Counted from the first letter of the stretch, positions 26,031-34,256 are shown. The stretch is DNA of 64,000 bases from Clostridium tepidum (GCF_002008345.1 NZ_MRAE01000009.1:1-64000); one strand, 5' to 3'. Numbers and translations: made by a program. The notes: a model not told the origin generated them from the sequence alone.

Positions 26031-26924
26031 TTACAAAATAACTACATTATTTTGTAAAATACTAATATTTGCTCTTATTAATAAATCTTGCTGTAATACT
26101 AAATAACATTTTTCTCTCTCAAAAGGATAATTCTCTGTATTTTTATAAATATTACTAGATTTTATATCTATTTTTTTTATTTCACCTAATAAAATGTCTT
26201 TATCTTTTGTATAATTATTAAAATCTACTAAAAAACTTTCTCCTTTTTTCATATTGTCAAAAAATAATAAATCTATGTTTATAGCTTTACTAAAATCCTT
26301 ATGTGAAATTATTCCTTGATTTTTAGTAATAATAGCACTTTTACTTATATTATCTAACGTTATATATTCTATATAACTTCTAATATACCCCTTAATAAAT
26401 AATTTAGCCTTATTAAAATTCAATTTTATTAAATTAGCCGATTCTATAAAAACATTATTTTTAATTTCTTTTATATCTATAAAAGTACTGTCTATTTTAG
26501 TAAAAATACTATCTATCATTTCTACTTCAAAATTTGCTATTACTATAGGTACTTTAGAAAGTACTTTTTTTCTTGTTTCTTCATTCATTTTGATAGTATT
26601 ATTTTCTTCATTATTTTTTTTAAGTTCAATTTTTTCCTTTAAAGATTCATTGTTTTTTTCTTTTTCTGTTTTTACTTTAATATCCTCTTTTAAATATTTT
26701 TTATTCTCTTTCTTTTCTAATTGTGAATTTTCTTTTAAATCTAGTTTTACTTTTTTATCTTTTGAATCATTATTTTCTGTGAAATTATGTTTATGTTCTT
26801 CTTTAATTTTAGTGTTTTCTTTTAAAAGCTTTTTACTTTTTTCTTCATTTAATTTGATATTTTTTTTGCCCTTCTCTTTAACTTTTTCCACCTTTGTATT
26901 AGCATTTTCTTTTATATCATACAT
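26031..26924 (-). CDS. SPOCS (DUF3794) protein with Lys/Glu-rich N-terminus
   Basis: About 297 residues. The first ~125 are low-complexity Lys/Glu/Asn sequence (KEKGKKNIKLNEEKSKKLL style) likely to be helical or disordered. From about 130 a SPOCS-like domain appears: SKVPIVIANFEVEMIDSIFTK, LFIKGYIRSYIEYITLDN and C-terminal VLQQDLLIRANISILQ. Such domains occur in SipL and other spore morphogenesis proteins. The frame is open from TTG 26942, but AAAGGG fits the ATG at 26924 (or 26930) best. It follows the other SPOCS gene on the same strand, 190 bases on. Confidence 0.65.
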   Translation of the reverse strand: MYDIKENANTKVEKVKEKGKKNIKLNEEKSKKLLKENTKIKEEHKHNFTENNDSKDKKVKLDLKENSQLEKKENKKYLKEDIKVKTEKEKNNESLKEKIELKKNNEENNTIKMNEETRKKVLSKVPIVIANFEVEMIDSIFTKIDSTFIDIKEIKNNVFIESANLIKLNFNKAKLFIKGYIRSYIEYITLDNISKSAIITKNQGIISHKDFSKAINIDLLFFDNMKKGESFLVDFNNYTKDKDILLGEIKKIDIKSSNIYKNTENYPFEREKCYLVLQQDLLIRANISILQNNVVIL

Positions 26925-27066
26925 ATTCATTTTCCCTTTCAAATTAATATTGCTCCTAATTTATACTTATTGTTATTTTCTTTTAGAGGTATATTTATTT
27001 GATTTATACATATATTATTAATAAATCCTATCCACTCCAAATAAAAATCCACATATAAAATTAAAT

Positions 27067-27095
27067 AATTTAGGAGAATTAAATTCTCCTAAATT
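27067..27095 (-). terminator. Terminator of the cysteine-rich SPOCS gene
   Basis: AATTTAGGAGAATT and AATTCTCCTAAATT form a 14 bp stem with one central base; on the minus strand ATTTAATTTT follows. Confidence 0.75.
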
Positions 27096-27131
27096 ATCTT
27101 ATATTGATCCTATAATTAGCAAATTATTTCA

Positions 27132-27956
27132 CTATTTTCTACAATCATGTGATGATTTAAAGTCTGAACCATTTACAGCTACTTGTTGTAATTGTAGAAC
27201 TTTCACATTAATATGAACTACCATTTTTTCTAGTATTTCATCATAAACTTTTTCTCCATATTCATAGCAAGGTTTCTTTTGTATATCAGCTTCAAATATT
27301 CTAGCACCTAATAGTTCACAGTATGGTTTTTCTACAAGTGTTATTGAATCTTCTAAATACTCTTGACAAGTAAGTTTTCCTAATCTTTCTTCTTCGCACT
27401 TACAATTGCAGTTGCATCCACCACAGAATAAATCTGTTTCTCTTTGAAGTCCTCTATTTCCTAACACTGGAGGAGTTATATAAGTCACTTCTGTTACACA
27501 GTCAAATGGTATTTTTTCTGTAGTGTGTTTTATTTCACCACTTACTACATCATTTTTTACACAATCTGCAGTAGCATATTCTATATTCTTTCTAATATAT
27601 CCACTTATAAATAACTTTCCTGTTATTGGAACACCATTTTCTATAACTCCTGCCCTTGGTAACAATTCACATTGAGTTAAAAAGACATCCTTTTTGATTC
27701 TCTTTATTTCAAAGTATTTCTCTTTTAATCTCATTCTAGCTTCTACATCTATTTGAACTTCTTTTTCTGCAATAACTACTGGTACTTTAGCTACAACTGG
27801 TGATGTTACAGCAGATGGTGTTAAATCAGTTCCATCACATAGTGGTAAAGTTTTGCTTTCTATTACTTTTCCACAATCTTTATAGCAACCATCTTTAAAT
27901 GATTTATCTGAATGTGCATTTGCTTCATAATTGTTTCTTATCTCATTCATTGACAT
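27132..27956 (-). CDS. Cysteine-rich SPOCS (DUF3794) protein, probable spore surface protein
   Basis: A 274-residue protein with a SPOCS-type core at about 55-165 (VPVVIAEKEVQIDVEARM, LFISGYIRKNIEYATADC) and a second strand-rich part ending VHINVKVLQLQQVAV. It has about 18 cysteines, including the cluster CGGCNCNCKCEEE near residue 180 and pairs at both ends. That density fits disulfide-linked spore outer layers. From memory it resembles the cysteine-rich exosporium protein CsxA of C. sporogenes, but I cannot confirm this. ATG follows GGGAGGAATAATCG. Confidence 0.7.
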   Translation of the reverse strand: MSMNEIRNNYEANAHSDKSFKDGCYKDCGKVIESKTLPLCDGTDLTPSAVTSPVVAKVPVVIAEKEVQIDVEARMRLKEKYFEIKRIKKDVFLTQCELLPRAGVIENGVPITGKLFISGYIRKNIEYATADCVKNDVVSGEIKHTTEKIPFDCVTEVTYITPPVLGNRGLQRETDLFCGGCNCNCKCEEERLGKLTCQEYLEDSITLVEKPYCELLGARIFEADIQKKPCYEYGEKVYDEILEKMVVHINVKVLQLQQVAVNGSDFKSSHDCRK

Positions 27957-28266
27957 CGATTATTCCTCCCAAGTTGTATAAATTTTTAATAGTTAAACTT
28001 GCTAACTATTTTTATAGGTTATACTATATATTATGATGGACAAGCATTTTTGTTACTTGTATTGTATTTATACATATTAATATTTTTATAAATAAAGTTA
28101 AAAGTTCTTATCGGTATATACTATTCTATTTAATGTATACTAGTGAATCTATAATTACTAAAATATTAAATCAATATTATAAATGTTTTAATTTTAAATA
28201 TATATTATCATTTTTATTACTATAGAATATATTGATATTGTAAATAATTTTATAGGAGTTAATATA
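27957..28266. other. Divergent intergenic region, SPOCS gene / Pro-rich gene
   Basis: AT-rich, holds the promoters of two divergent genes that are probably sporulation-expressed. No operator or small gene recognised. Confidence 0.4.
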
Positions 28267-28632
28267 ATGTATCCTTGTTTATATTGTTTTTACTATAATA
28301 ACTATATGAGAGGACCTATGCCACCTCAATCACCTCCGCCTTTTGCTCCATTACCAGGTGGCGGTTTTGGCGGACCCCCAAGTACTCCACCTCCAAATTT
28401 TAATCCACCTACACCAAATAAAAATAACCCTAATTTAAAAGCTGTTGATCCTGGTTCCATAAGATTTTGCAGATATAAATTTACTTATATTTGGCCTCGT
28501 AGAGGAAAACCTTTCTGGATGTGGATTGTATATATAGGAAGAAGATCTATATCTGGATGGAGATGGACTGGACGTAACTGGGTTTATACTGGAATTGACT
28601 TAAATACAATAGACAGTTTCCAATGTTATTAG
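28267..28632 (+). CDS. Pro/Gly-rich small protein with conserved aromatic C-terminus, unknown
   Basis: A 121-residue protein. It starts MYPCLYCFYYNNYMRG, continues with a Pro/Gly-rich stretch (PPQSPPPFAPLPGGGFGGPP, residues about 18-60) and ends in a Trp/Tyr/Arg-rich domain (residues 75-121: RFCRYKFTYIWPRRG, FWMWIVYIGRR, GWRWTGRNWVYTG). No membrane segment long enough to be sure. ATG follows TATAGGAGTTAATATA, and a terminator follows. Its place beside SPOCS and cell-wall hydrolase genes suggests a spore surface protein; that is inference. Confidence 0.6.
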   Translation: MYPCLYCFYYNNYMRGPMPPQSPPPFAPLPGGGFGGPPSTPPPNFNPPTPNKNNPNLKAVDPGSIRFCRYKFTYIWPRRGKPFWMWIVYIGRRSISGWRWTGRNWVYTGIDLNTIDSFQCY

Positions 28633-28655
28633 TTAAAGTTTAATTTTTCATAAAA

Positions 28656-28702
28656 AAATTTAAGCTTCTTAAGGAATTTTAACTCCAATGAAGCTTAAAT
28701 TT
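28656..28702. terminator. Terminator between convergent genes
   Basis: AAATTTAAGCTTC and GAAGCTTAAATTT (13 bp) flank a 21-base loop. It lies between the Pro-rich gene and the GNAT gene and probably serves both. Confidence 0.75.
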
Positions 28703-28712
28703 GTCTTTAAAT

Positions 28713-29156
28713 TTATTTTTTATATAACATTTCTATATGTGGTATATTATCTTCTAAATATACCTTTGATACTGGTGTAAATCCAACACTTTTATAAAAA
28801 TCTATTAAATAATGCTGAGCTGAAATTCTTATAACATTTTCTTTTAAATTATTTTCTATAAAGCCTATGGCTTCTAAAACAATCTTTCTTGCTAATCCTT
28901 TTCTGCGATAGTCTTTATTTACTAAAACTCTTCCTATAGATATCTCATTATAAGATACTCCTTTTTCTAATATTCTTAAATAAGCAATCACCTTTCCTTC
29001 TTCCATATAAAATAGATGATATGCATCTTTATCTTTGTCATCGCAATCATCATAAGGACATTTTTGTTCTACAATAAAAACTTCATTTCTTATTTTTAAT
29101 ATTTCATATATTTCTTCTACAGTTAATTCATTAAATTTTTTTATTTTGCACTCCAT
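28713..29156 (-). CDS. GNAT-family N-acetyltransferase (ElaA-like)
   Basis: A 147-residue acetyl-CoA-dependent acetyltransferase. Features: KFNELTVEEIYEILKIRNEVFIVEQKCPYDD at the N-terminus (typical of the ElaA subgroup), the beta4 segment SIGRVLVNKDYR and the acetyl-CoA loop RRKGLARKIV at about 95-103. ATG follows AGGAGGAAACTT. Substrate unknown. Confidence 0.88.
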   Translation of the reverse strand: MECKIKKFNELTVEEIYEILKIRNEVFIVEQKCPYDDCDDKDKDAYHLFYMEEGKVIAYLRILEKGVSYNEISIGRVLVNKDYRRKGLARKIVLEAIGFIENNLKENVIRISAQHYLIDFYKSVGFTPVSKVYLEDNIPHIEMLYKK

Positions 29157-29197
29157 AAGTTTCCTCCTGTTACAATATAATAATATAGATTTTAAAT

Positions 29198-29950
29198 TTA
29201 ATTTTTATCTGTCACTGATTTTTTAATTAATAAATATTGTACACCCATAGATAATATACTTAGTATACTAAATGTTATAATTGCAATATACGGATTTTTA
29301 TTTGCACAGTTAAGTCCAAAAATATTTTCAATTAATGTACATACATGATTATACATACCATTAGGTAAATTGATTATAACTATACTAAATATTATTGGGC
29401 TACATGATACTATTATTTGGCCTACTTTATTTAATCTAAAATAAATCATTGTTATAAATAATCCTATCATAAATATAAATACATATAATGCAAAGGTCCA
29501 TATATAAGTTTCAAATAAATTTGAAACACTATGATTTAATGTTACTTTCCAAAAAGAATTTACACCATAGGTTATTTCCCCATAAATTATATCAAAGATA
29601 GAAGGGCAAGCCATAAAAAAATTATATATTCTATTTATAACTATATCAATTAATCCTAAAACTAAAGACATTATTATTCCATACTTTATATTTCCCCAAT
29701 AAAAACTTTTTCTTGAAATATTATTTCCTTGAGAAAAATAAAATGAAGATTTAAATGAATTTAACGCCATTACAAATATAAAAATCACTGTTGCAATTTC
29801 TACTCCATTTACTGAACCATTATTCCCTACAGACATAAATTCTTCTATTAAAATTAATGTTAAAATTCCTATTAATATACTATAATAGATCAATATAGAT
29901 TTTATAGAAGTTATTAATTGATATCTACAAATTTTATTGCTTTTTTCCAT
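29198..29950 (-). CDS. ABC-type transporter membrane protein (ABC-2 like)
   Basis: A 250-residue protein with six hydrophobic segments and no enzymatic motifs. It is the last gene of a gntR-ATPase-permease operon, 3 bases after the ATPase, and resembles the membrane partner of YtrA/YtrB-type systems. Ends in a short basic tail. Exported or imported substrate unknown; cell-envelope or drug stress is usual for such operons. Confidence 0.75.
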   Translation of the reverse strand: MEKSNKICRYQLITSIKSILIYYSILIGILTLILIEEFMSVGNNGSVNGVEIATVIFIFVMALNSFKSSFYFSQGNNISRKSFYWGNIKYGIIMSLVLGLIDIVINRIYNFFMACPSIFDIIYGEITYGVNSFWKVTLNHSVSNLFETYIWTFALYVFIFMIGLFITMIYFRLNKVGQIIVSCSPIIFSIVIINLPNGMYNHVCTLIENIFGLNCANKNPYIAIITFSILSILSMGVQYLLIKKSVTDKN

Positions 29951-29953
29951 TTA

Positions 29954-30823
29954 TTATTCCCCCCTATGTGTTAAATATATAAATAACTTTTGAAGTTCTA
30001 CTGTACTAATTTCTAATTCTAGTTTTTTTATACTATCTAAATCCTCTTTACTTCTTTCTTGTAAAATTGTAGCCTTTTTATATGGACCTAAAGTTTCTAT
30101 GTGTATTGTGTTTTTAGATACTATATATTTATCTACAGCTCCACTGCTACCTGAAACTGCATAAGCTAAATTAAGCACATCTTCAGCAAAATTATTTTCT
30201 ATTATTTTACCTTCTTTTAGTATAACTACCTTTTCTAAAAGATGAGAAATCTCCTCTATAATATGGGTAGATATTATAATTGTTTTTTCTCCATCATTAT
30301 AAACCTTTAATAACTCTTTATAAAATATATCTCTATGATTAGCATCCAATCCTAAAATAGGTTCATCAAAAATTAAAATTTCTGCACCTGAGGCTAGGGT
30401 ACAAATAATTTTACTTATGGATTTATATCCTGTTGATAAATTTTTTATTTTTTTCTTTATATTTAAATTAAACATATCAGTAAGTTTAAGGGCATATTCC
30501 ATATCAAAATCTTCATAGAACTCTTTAGTCCATTTGAAAACATCTACTATTTTCATTGATTCAGGAAAAAGATTTTTTTCTTCCATAAAATAAACTTTAG
30601 AAAGAGCATTGTCATTTTCATAAACATTCTCGCCGTCTATTAAAATTTCTCCCCTATCTAAAATAGCCCTATTGGTTATAAGATTTAAAAGAGTTGTTTT
30701 TCCTGCTCCATTTCTTCCAAGAAGACCATATATTTTGCCCTCTTCTATGTCAAGAGAAATATTTGATAAAACTTCTTTCTTTTGATATGATTTAGTAACA
30801 TTTTTTATTACTATACTACTCAT
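29954..30823 (-). CDS. ABC transporter ATP-binding protein (YtrB-type)
   Basis: A 289-residue ATPase. Walker A GLLGRNGAGKTTLLNLI (about 33-49), the ABC signature LSTGYKSI (about 136-143, with T in place of the usual G), Walker B EILIFDEPILGLD (about 156-168) and the switch His in IISTHII. About 80 extra residues follow the core. The ATG follows GGGGGATATAGAA inside the end of the upstream gntR gene, an 8-base overlap that implies translational coupling. Confidence 0.92.
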   Translation of the reverse strand: MSSIVIKNVTKSYQKKEVLSNISLDIEEGKIYGLLGRNGAGKTTLLNLITNRAILDRGEILIDGENVYENDNALSKVYFMEEKNLFPESMKIVDVFKWTKEFYEDFDMEYALKLTDMFNLNIKKKIKNLSTGYKSISKIICTLASGAEILIFDEPILGLDANHRDIFYKELLKVYNDGEKTIIISTHIIEEISHLLEKVVILKEGKIIENNFAEDVLNLAYAVSGSSGAVDKYIVSKNTIHIETLGPYKKATILQERSKEDLDSIKKLELEISTVELQKLFIYLTHRGE

Positions 30824-31181
30824 TTCTATATCCCCCTTTTATCATATCCATTATTTCATCCATAGATATTCCTAACCTTTTAGCCTCATCTATAAGAGTT
30901 AAAATATAATTATCAAAAAATTGGCTTTTTCTTTTTTTCTTCAATTTTTCCTTTGCACCATTACAAACAAACATACCTACCCCTCTTTTCTTATAAATTA
31001 TTTCTTCACTAACTAACAAATTAAATCCTTTTCTTACTGTAGCTGGATTTATTTTATAAGTTACTGAAATCTCCGTTGTTGATGGAATTTGACTTTTTTC
31101 TTCATAAATCCCTTTTAATATTCCATCCTCAATGGAATTAGCTATTTGCTGATATATAGGAATATCATCATTTAAATTCAT
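30816..31181 (-). CDS. GntR-family regulator (YtrA subfamily)
   Basis: A 121-residue repressor. It has an N-terminal winged helix (PIYQQIANSIEDGILKGIYEEKSQIPST, then YKINPATVRKGFNLLVSE) and only a short C-terminal helical part, as in the YtrA subfamily that controls its own ABC operon. The ATG at 31181 is preferred because AGGTGAG lies upstream; a GTG at 31190 is in frame. First gene of the operon, with a GGTTAGT/ACTAACC palindrome just upstream. Confidence 0.88.
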   Translation of the reverse strand: MNLNDDIPIYQQIANSIEDGILKGIYEEKSQIPSTTEISVTYKINPATVRKGFNLLVSEEIIYKKRGVGMFVCNGAKEKLKKKRKSQFFDNYILTLIDEAKRLGISMDEIMDMIKGGYRNE

Positions 31182-31204
31182 AATTCTCACCTCATTACTT
31201 AGTT

Positions 31205-31254
31205 GGTTAGTCGCTTATGTAACTAACCGTATAACTATTTTCTCAAAATGTCAA
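31205..31254 (-). promoter_or_regulatory. Promoter and operator of the gntR-ABC operon
   Basis: On the minus strand TTGACA (31254-31249) is followed by TATAC-type -10 sequence, and then by GGTTAGT-N10-ACTAACC (31205-31228). An inverted repeat overlapping or following the -10 box fits autoregulation by the GntR protein. Confidence 0.65.
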
Positions 31255-31284
31255 TACCTTCCTAAATAGTTATATTGTCTTAAA

Positions 31285-31317
31285 TAAAAAAATCCCCTCT
31301 AATCGGAGATTTTTTTA
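31285..31317 (-). terminator. Terminator of tyrS
   Basis: AAAAAATC and GATTTTTT flank a CCCCTCTAATCGGA centre, with A and T runs on both sides. It lies 44 bases beyond the tyrS stop. Confidence 0.75.
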
Positions 31318-31360
31318 ATAATTTTTAATTATCTTAACAAACCTATTCACTGTTTTTAAA

Positions 31361-32563
31361 TTATTTTTCACCTAATATTTTCATAAACTTCTTCTTTCCT
31401 ACTTGAAGTATATCTTCATTTTTTACTTTACATTCTTCATTTACTTTTTCTCCATTTATTTTTACTGCTCCTTGTTTTACTAATCTTCTAGCTTCATTTT
31501 TACTAGGAGCAAATTCTGCTTTTACTATTAAATCTACTATATTTGTTTCATCTAAATTTTCTTTTAATGTATCTATGTCTTCGGGAATATTTCCTTTTTG
31601 GAATATGCTTTTAAAGTTTTCTTCTGCCTTTATGGATGCTTCTTCTCCATGGTATAATCTTACTATTTCCTTAGCAAGTTCCATTTTAACATCTCTTGGA
31701 TTAACATTTTCCTCTTCTAATTTTGCTTTTATTTTTGCTACTTCATCTGGGTGTATATCTGTAGCTAATTCATAGTATTTAATTATCATTTCATCTGGTA
31801 TAGACATAACTTTTCCGTATATATCATTAGCATCTTCATTTATACCTATATAGTTTCCTAAACTTTTACTCATCTTATCTTTTCCATCTGTTCCTTCTAA
31901 TAATGGCATAAGGATAGCAACTTGACTCTCTTGATCAAAATCCTTTTGTATAGTTCTTCCCATAAGAAGATTAAATCTTTGGTCTGTTCCTCCTAGTTCT
32001 ATATCCGCCTTTAAAGTAACAGAGTCAAAAGCTTGTAGTAATGGATAAAAGAATTCGTGTATTCCTATACTAGAGTGGCTTTCAAATCTCTTTTTAAAAT
32101 CCTCTCTCTCAAGCATTCTAGCAACTGTATACTTTGAAGTTAGCTCTATTGTATCTCTTAAAGATAATTTACCTAACCATTCACTATTAAACTTTAAGTC
32201 AGTCTTATCTTTATCTATTATTTTAAATATCTGTTCTTCATAAGTTTTAGCATTAAACATAACTTCTTCTTGTGTTAATGGCTTTCTAGTTTTAGACTTT
32301 CCTGTTGGATCTCCTATTCTTCCTGTAAAATCTCCTATTATTATAACTGCTCTGTGTCCTAAGTCTTGCAGTTGTCTTATTTTTCTTAAAACTACTGAAT
32401 GACCTATATGAATATCAGGTGCTGTAGGATCTAATCCTAATTTAACTGTTAGAGGTTTACCTGTTTTTTGTGATCTTTCTAGTTTCTTTTTTAAATCCTC
32501 TACATTTATAATTTCATCTACACCTTTAGATATTATTTTTATTTGTTCTTCTATACTTTTCAT
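31361..32563 (-). CDS. tyrS: Tyrosyl-tRNA synthetase
   Basis: Charges tRNA-Tyr. The 400-residue class I synthetase has DPTAPDIHIGHSVVL (HIGH at residues 52-55), the tyrosine-site segment ELGGTDQRFNLLMGR, KMSKS in GKDKMSKSLGN near 230 and a C-terminal S4 domain (about 335-400, ARRLVKQGAVKINGEK). It is the TyrZ-like form with a truncated N-terminus relative to some TyrRS. ATG follows AAGGAGGCTATAAAA. Controlled by the T-box leader upstream. Confidence 0.97.
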   Translation of the reverse strand: MKSIEEQIKIISKGVDEIINVEDLKKKLERSQKTGKPLTVKLGLDPTAPDIHIGHSVVLRKIRQLQDLGHRAVIIIGDFTGRIGDPTGKSKTRKPLTQEEVMFNAKTYEEQIFKIIDKDKTDLKFNSEWLGKLSLRDTIELTSKYTVARMLEREDFKKRFESHSSIGIHEFFYPLLQAFDSVTLKADIELGGTDQRFNLLMGRTIQKDFDQESQVAILMPLLEGTDGKDKMSKSLGNYIGINEDANDIYGKVMSIPDEMIIKYYELATDIHPDEVAKIKAKLEEENVNPRDVKMELAKEIVRLYHGEEASIKAEENFKSIFQKGNIPEDIDTLKENLDETNIVDLIVKAEFAPSKNEARRLVKQGAVKINGEKVNEECKVKNEDILQVGKKKFMKILGEK

Positions 32564-32904
32564 TTTTATAGCCTCCTTAAAATTATAATATTTTTTGTAA
32601 GGCCATATGCATATGGTAATTATTTTATTATTTTTAGATTTAAATCATGATTTTATAAGCGCTTATTTATATAAATTATTTTTTAACCTTTTATTTATTC
32701 CATGACTCCTCAATCTAATACTCCTATCTTCTTAAGAGTAGAAGTAAAGAGGGAATATGACCCTAGATAACCATTTTCTAAGATTTAGTAGGATCAAAAA
32801 CTACCTCTGAAGCCAAGGACTCTGTTTATTAAAACTATTTTTTTATAATATATAAGAATTTATAGTGAGTTTGTTTTTATAATTAAAATTTTATTTTAAA
32901 TACA
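32564..32904. other. 340-base segment between T-box terminator and tyrS
   Basis: Unusually long for a T-box gene. It contains the + strand RNA candidate at 32701-32829; the rest is AT-rich with no ORF. Confidence 0.5.
32701..32829 (+). ncRNA. Candidate structured RNA, copy A
   Basis: Markedly less AT-rich than its flanks, with stems CTTCT/AGAAG, AGGG/CCCT and GTAG/CTAC. The 3' part (AAAAACTAC, then AAGCCAAGGACTCT, then TTTAT) aligns with 8743-8840 on the same strand, and a poly-T run follows at about 32839. It lies between the T-box and tyrS but antisense to them. Family not recognised. Confidence 0.45.
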
Positions 32905-33210
32905 AAAAATCCCGTCTCTAGATTAACTAGAGGACGGGAGTTATACTCACGTGGTACCACCTCGATTTATTAGATATGTCACCATATCTAACCTTTTCAA
33001 GTACTAAACTAAAAATAGTTTTTATACTCTAGCACTATAACGGGTGCAGGGAATCCGAAAACAGCCTACTACCTTAACCAAGGATTCGGTGCTCCGCTCA
33101 GAGATGTATTCAAAATACTTTTCTTTTCTTCTTTTCACCAACCAGAAGCTCTCTTTAAAAGAATTTGTATTTTTACTTCTTCTCATCACAGCTTTTAATT
33201 TAATATTTTT
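32905..33210 (-). promoter_or_regulatory. T-box leader (tyrosine) upstream of tyrS
   Basis: Senses uncharged tRNA-Tyr and lets transcription continue into tyrS. On the minus strand the T-box AGGTGGTACCACG (about 32950-32962) precedes a terminator, CCCGTCCTCTAG with complement CTAGAGACGGG, ending in TTTTTT (about 32905-32939). The Stem I region (33060-33200) contains TGATGAGAAG-like and AGAGAG elements and the specifier GAA-TAC-ATC, with the tyrosine codon UAC at 33108-33106. The UGGU of the T-box fits an A discriminator. Confidence 0.95.
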
Positions 33211-33215
33211 AGTGA

Positions 33216-33244
33216 ATTATATCATGATATTAATATACTGTCAA
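33216..33244 (-). promoter_or_regulatory. Promoter of the tyrS T-box transcript
   Basis: TTGACA (33244-33239), a 17-base spacer and TATAAT (33221-33216) on the minus strand: a full consensus sigma-A promoter. Confidence 0.9.
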
Positions 33245-33319
33245 TATAAATTTTAAAATTATATTATATAAATTAAAATATTTTTTATATTTTGTACATA
33301 TTTTAATTAATTAATACAT

Positions 33320-33650
33320 TTATATTTTACCAACTCCACTTATAAGAACTTCCACATTTTTAAACAGTATAAGATTATCCTGACCATTTTTCCATATCAT
33401 ATCTATACTATTATCTTTAAATTCAAAATTATATCCTTGAACAATATACGTGTTAATTATATTGTTCTTAAAGTTATCAATGTTTAAGCATTTGTTTCAT
33501 CTAATTTGTCATCCACATAAAGTTCTAACACCTTAAAATTACACATTTTTGTTAGTAAAATTCATGGAAATTTGCTATATCTAAATTATAATATTTAACA
33601 TACTCATTATAAAACAACTTAAAATTTAAAATAATATTTTGTGATTTTTC
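33320..33650 (-). pseudogene. Decayed gene remnant
   Basis: Three consecutive minus-strand segments in different frames read as plausible protein: NFKLFYNEYVKYYNLDIAN.., then KMCNFKVLELYVDDKLDETN, then NIINTYIVQGYNFEFKDNSI..WKNGQDNLILFKNVEVLISG ending at 33320. Each join needs a frameshift and there is no start codon or ribosome site. It looks like the C-terminal part of a gene broken by at least two frameshifts. Family not recognised. Confidence 0.6.
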
Positions 33651-33668
33651 CAGTTGAAATTATATGTA

Positions 33669-34256
33669 CTAATTATTATAAATTTCCATTTGATTATTAA
33701 CATATACTTCGCAAGAACGCATAGCTAAAATTGTTTCTTCAAATAATTTATTTAACTCCCATCCTAACATCTGTGCACCTTGCTTAATTACATCTCTTGA
33801 ACATCCTGCTGCAAACTTCTTATCCTTGAATTTTTTCTTAAGACTTGAAACTTCCATATCCATAACGCTCTTAGATGGACGCATTTTCACTGCTGCCCCA
33901 ATAAGACCTGTAAGTTCATCTATTGCAAATAATACTTTTTCCATCTGATGTTCTGGCTTAGGAAGTTCTCCTTTGCAAAGTCCATAACCATGACTAGCTA
34001 CTGCCCTTATTAATCTTTCATCAAGACCTCGTTGCCTCATAATTTCTTGAGTTTTAATACAATGCTGTTCTGGATAAATTTCAAAATCTAAGTCGTGAAG
34101 CAAACCAACTATAGTCCAAAATTCTACTTCATCTTTATACCCCAATTTTTCTGCAAAATATTTCATAGTTCCCTCAACTGTCAAAGCATGTTGGATATGA
34201 AATGGCTCTTTGTTATATTCATTAAGTAACTTCCACGCTTCTTCCCTTGTTATCAT
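33669..34256 (-). CDS. HD-domain hydrolase-like protein
   Basis: A 195-residue soluble protein with a metal-dependent HD fold: H at PFHIQHALTVEG, the HD pair in GLLHDLDFEIYPEQH (about 52-66), and later SHGYGLC and ELTGLI. Such proteins are phosphohydrolases acting on nucleotides or related compounds; the specific substrate is unknown. ATG follows AAAGGAGGGCATTATTT. It is divergent from the XRE-cupin regulator at 34500. Confidence 0.85.
   Translation of the reverse strand: MITREEAWKLLNEYNKEPFHIQHALTVEGTMKYFAEKLGYKDEVEFWTIVGLLHDLDFEIYPEQHCIKTQEIMRQRGLDERLIRAVASHGYGLCKGELPKPEHQMEKVLFAIDELTGLIGAAVKMRPSKSVMDMEVSSLKKKFKDKKFAAGCSRDVIKQGAQMLGWELNKLFEETILAMRSCEVYVNNQMEIYNN

Noticed and set aside
32701-32829. 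Considered a second T-box or a known riboswitch
   Set aside because: No T-box core, and no match by eye to SAM, lysine, purine, c-di-GMP, guanidine, preQ1 or M-box consensus.
33044-33256. + strand ORF of 70 codons
   Set aside because: Antisense to the T-box leader; caused by the structured RNA sequence.
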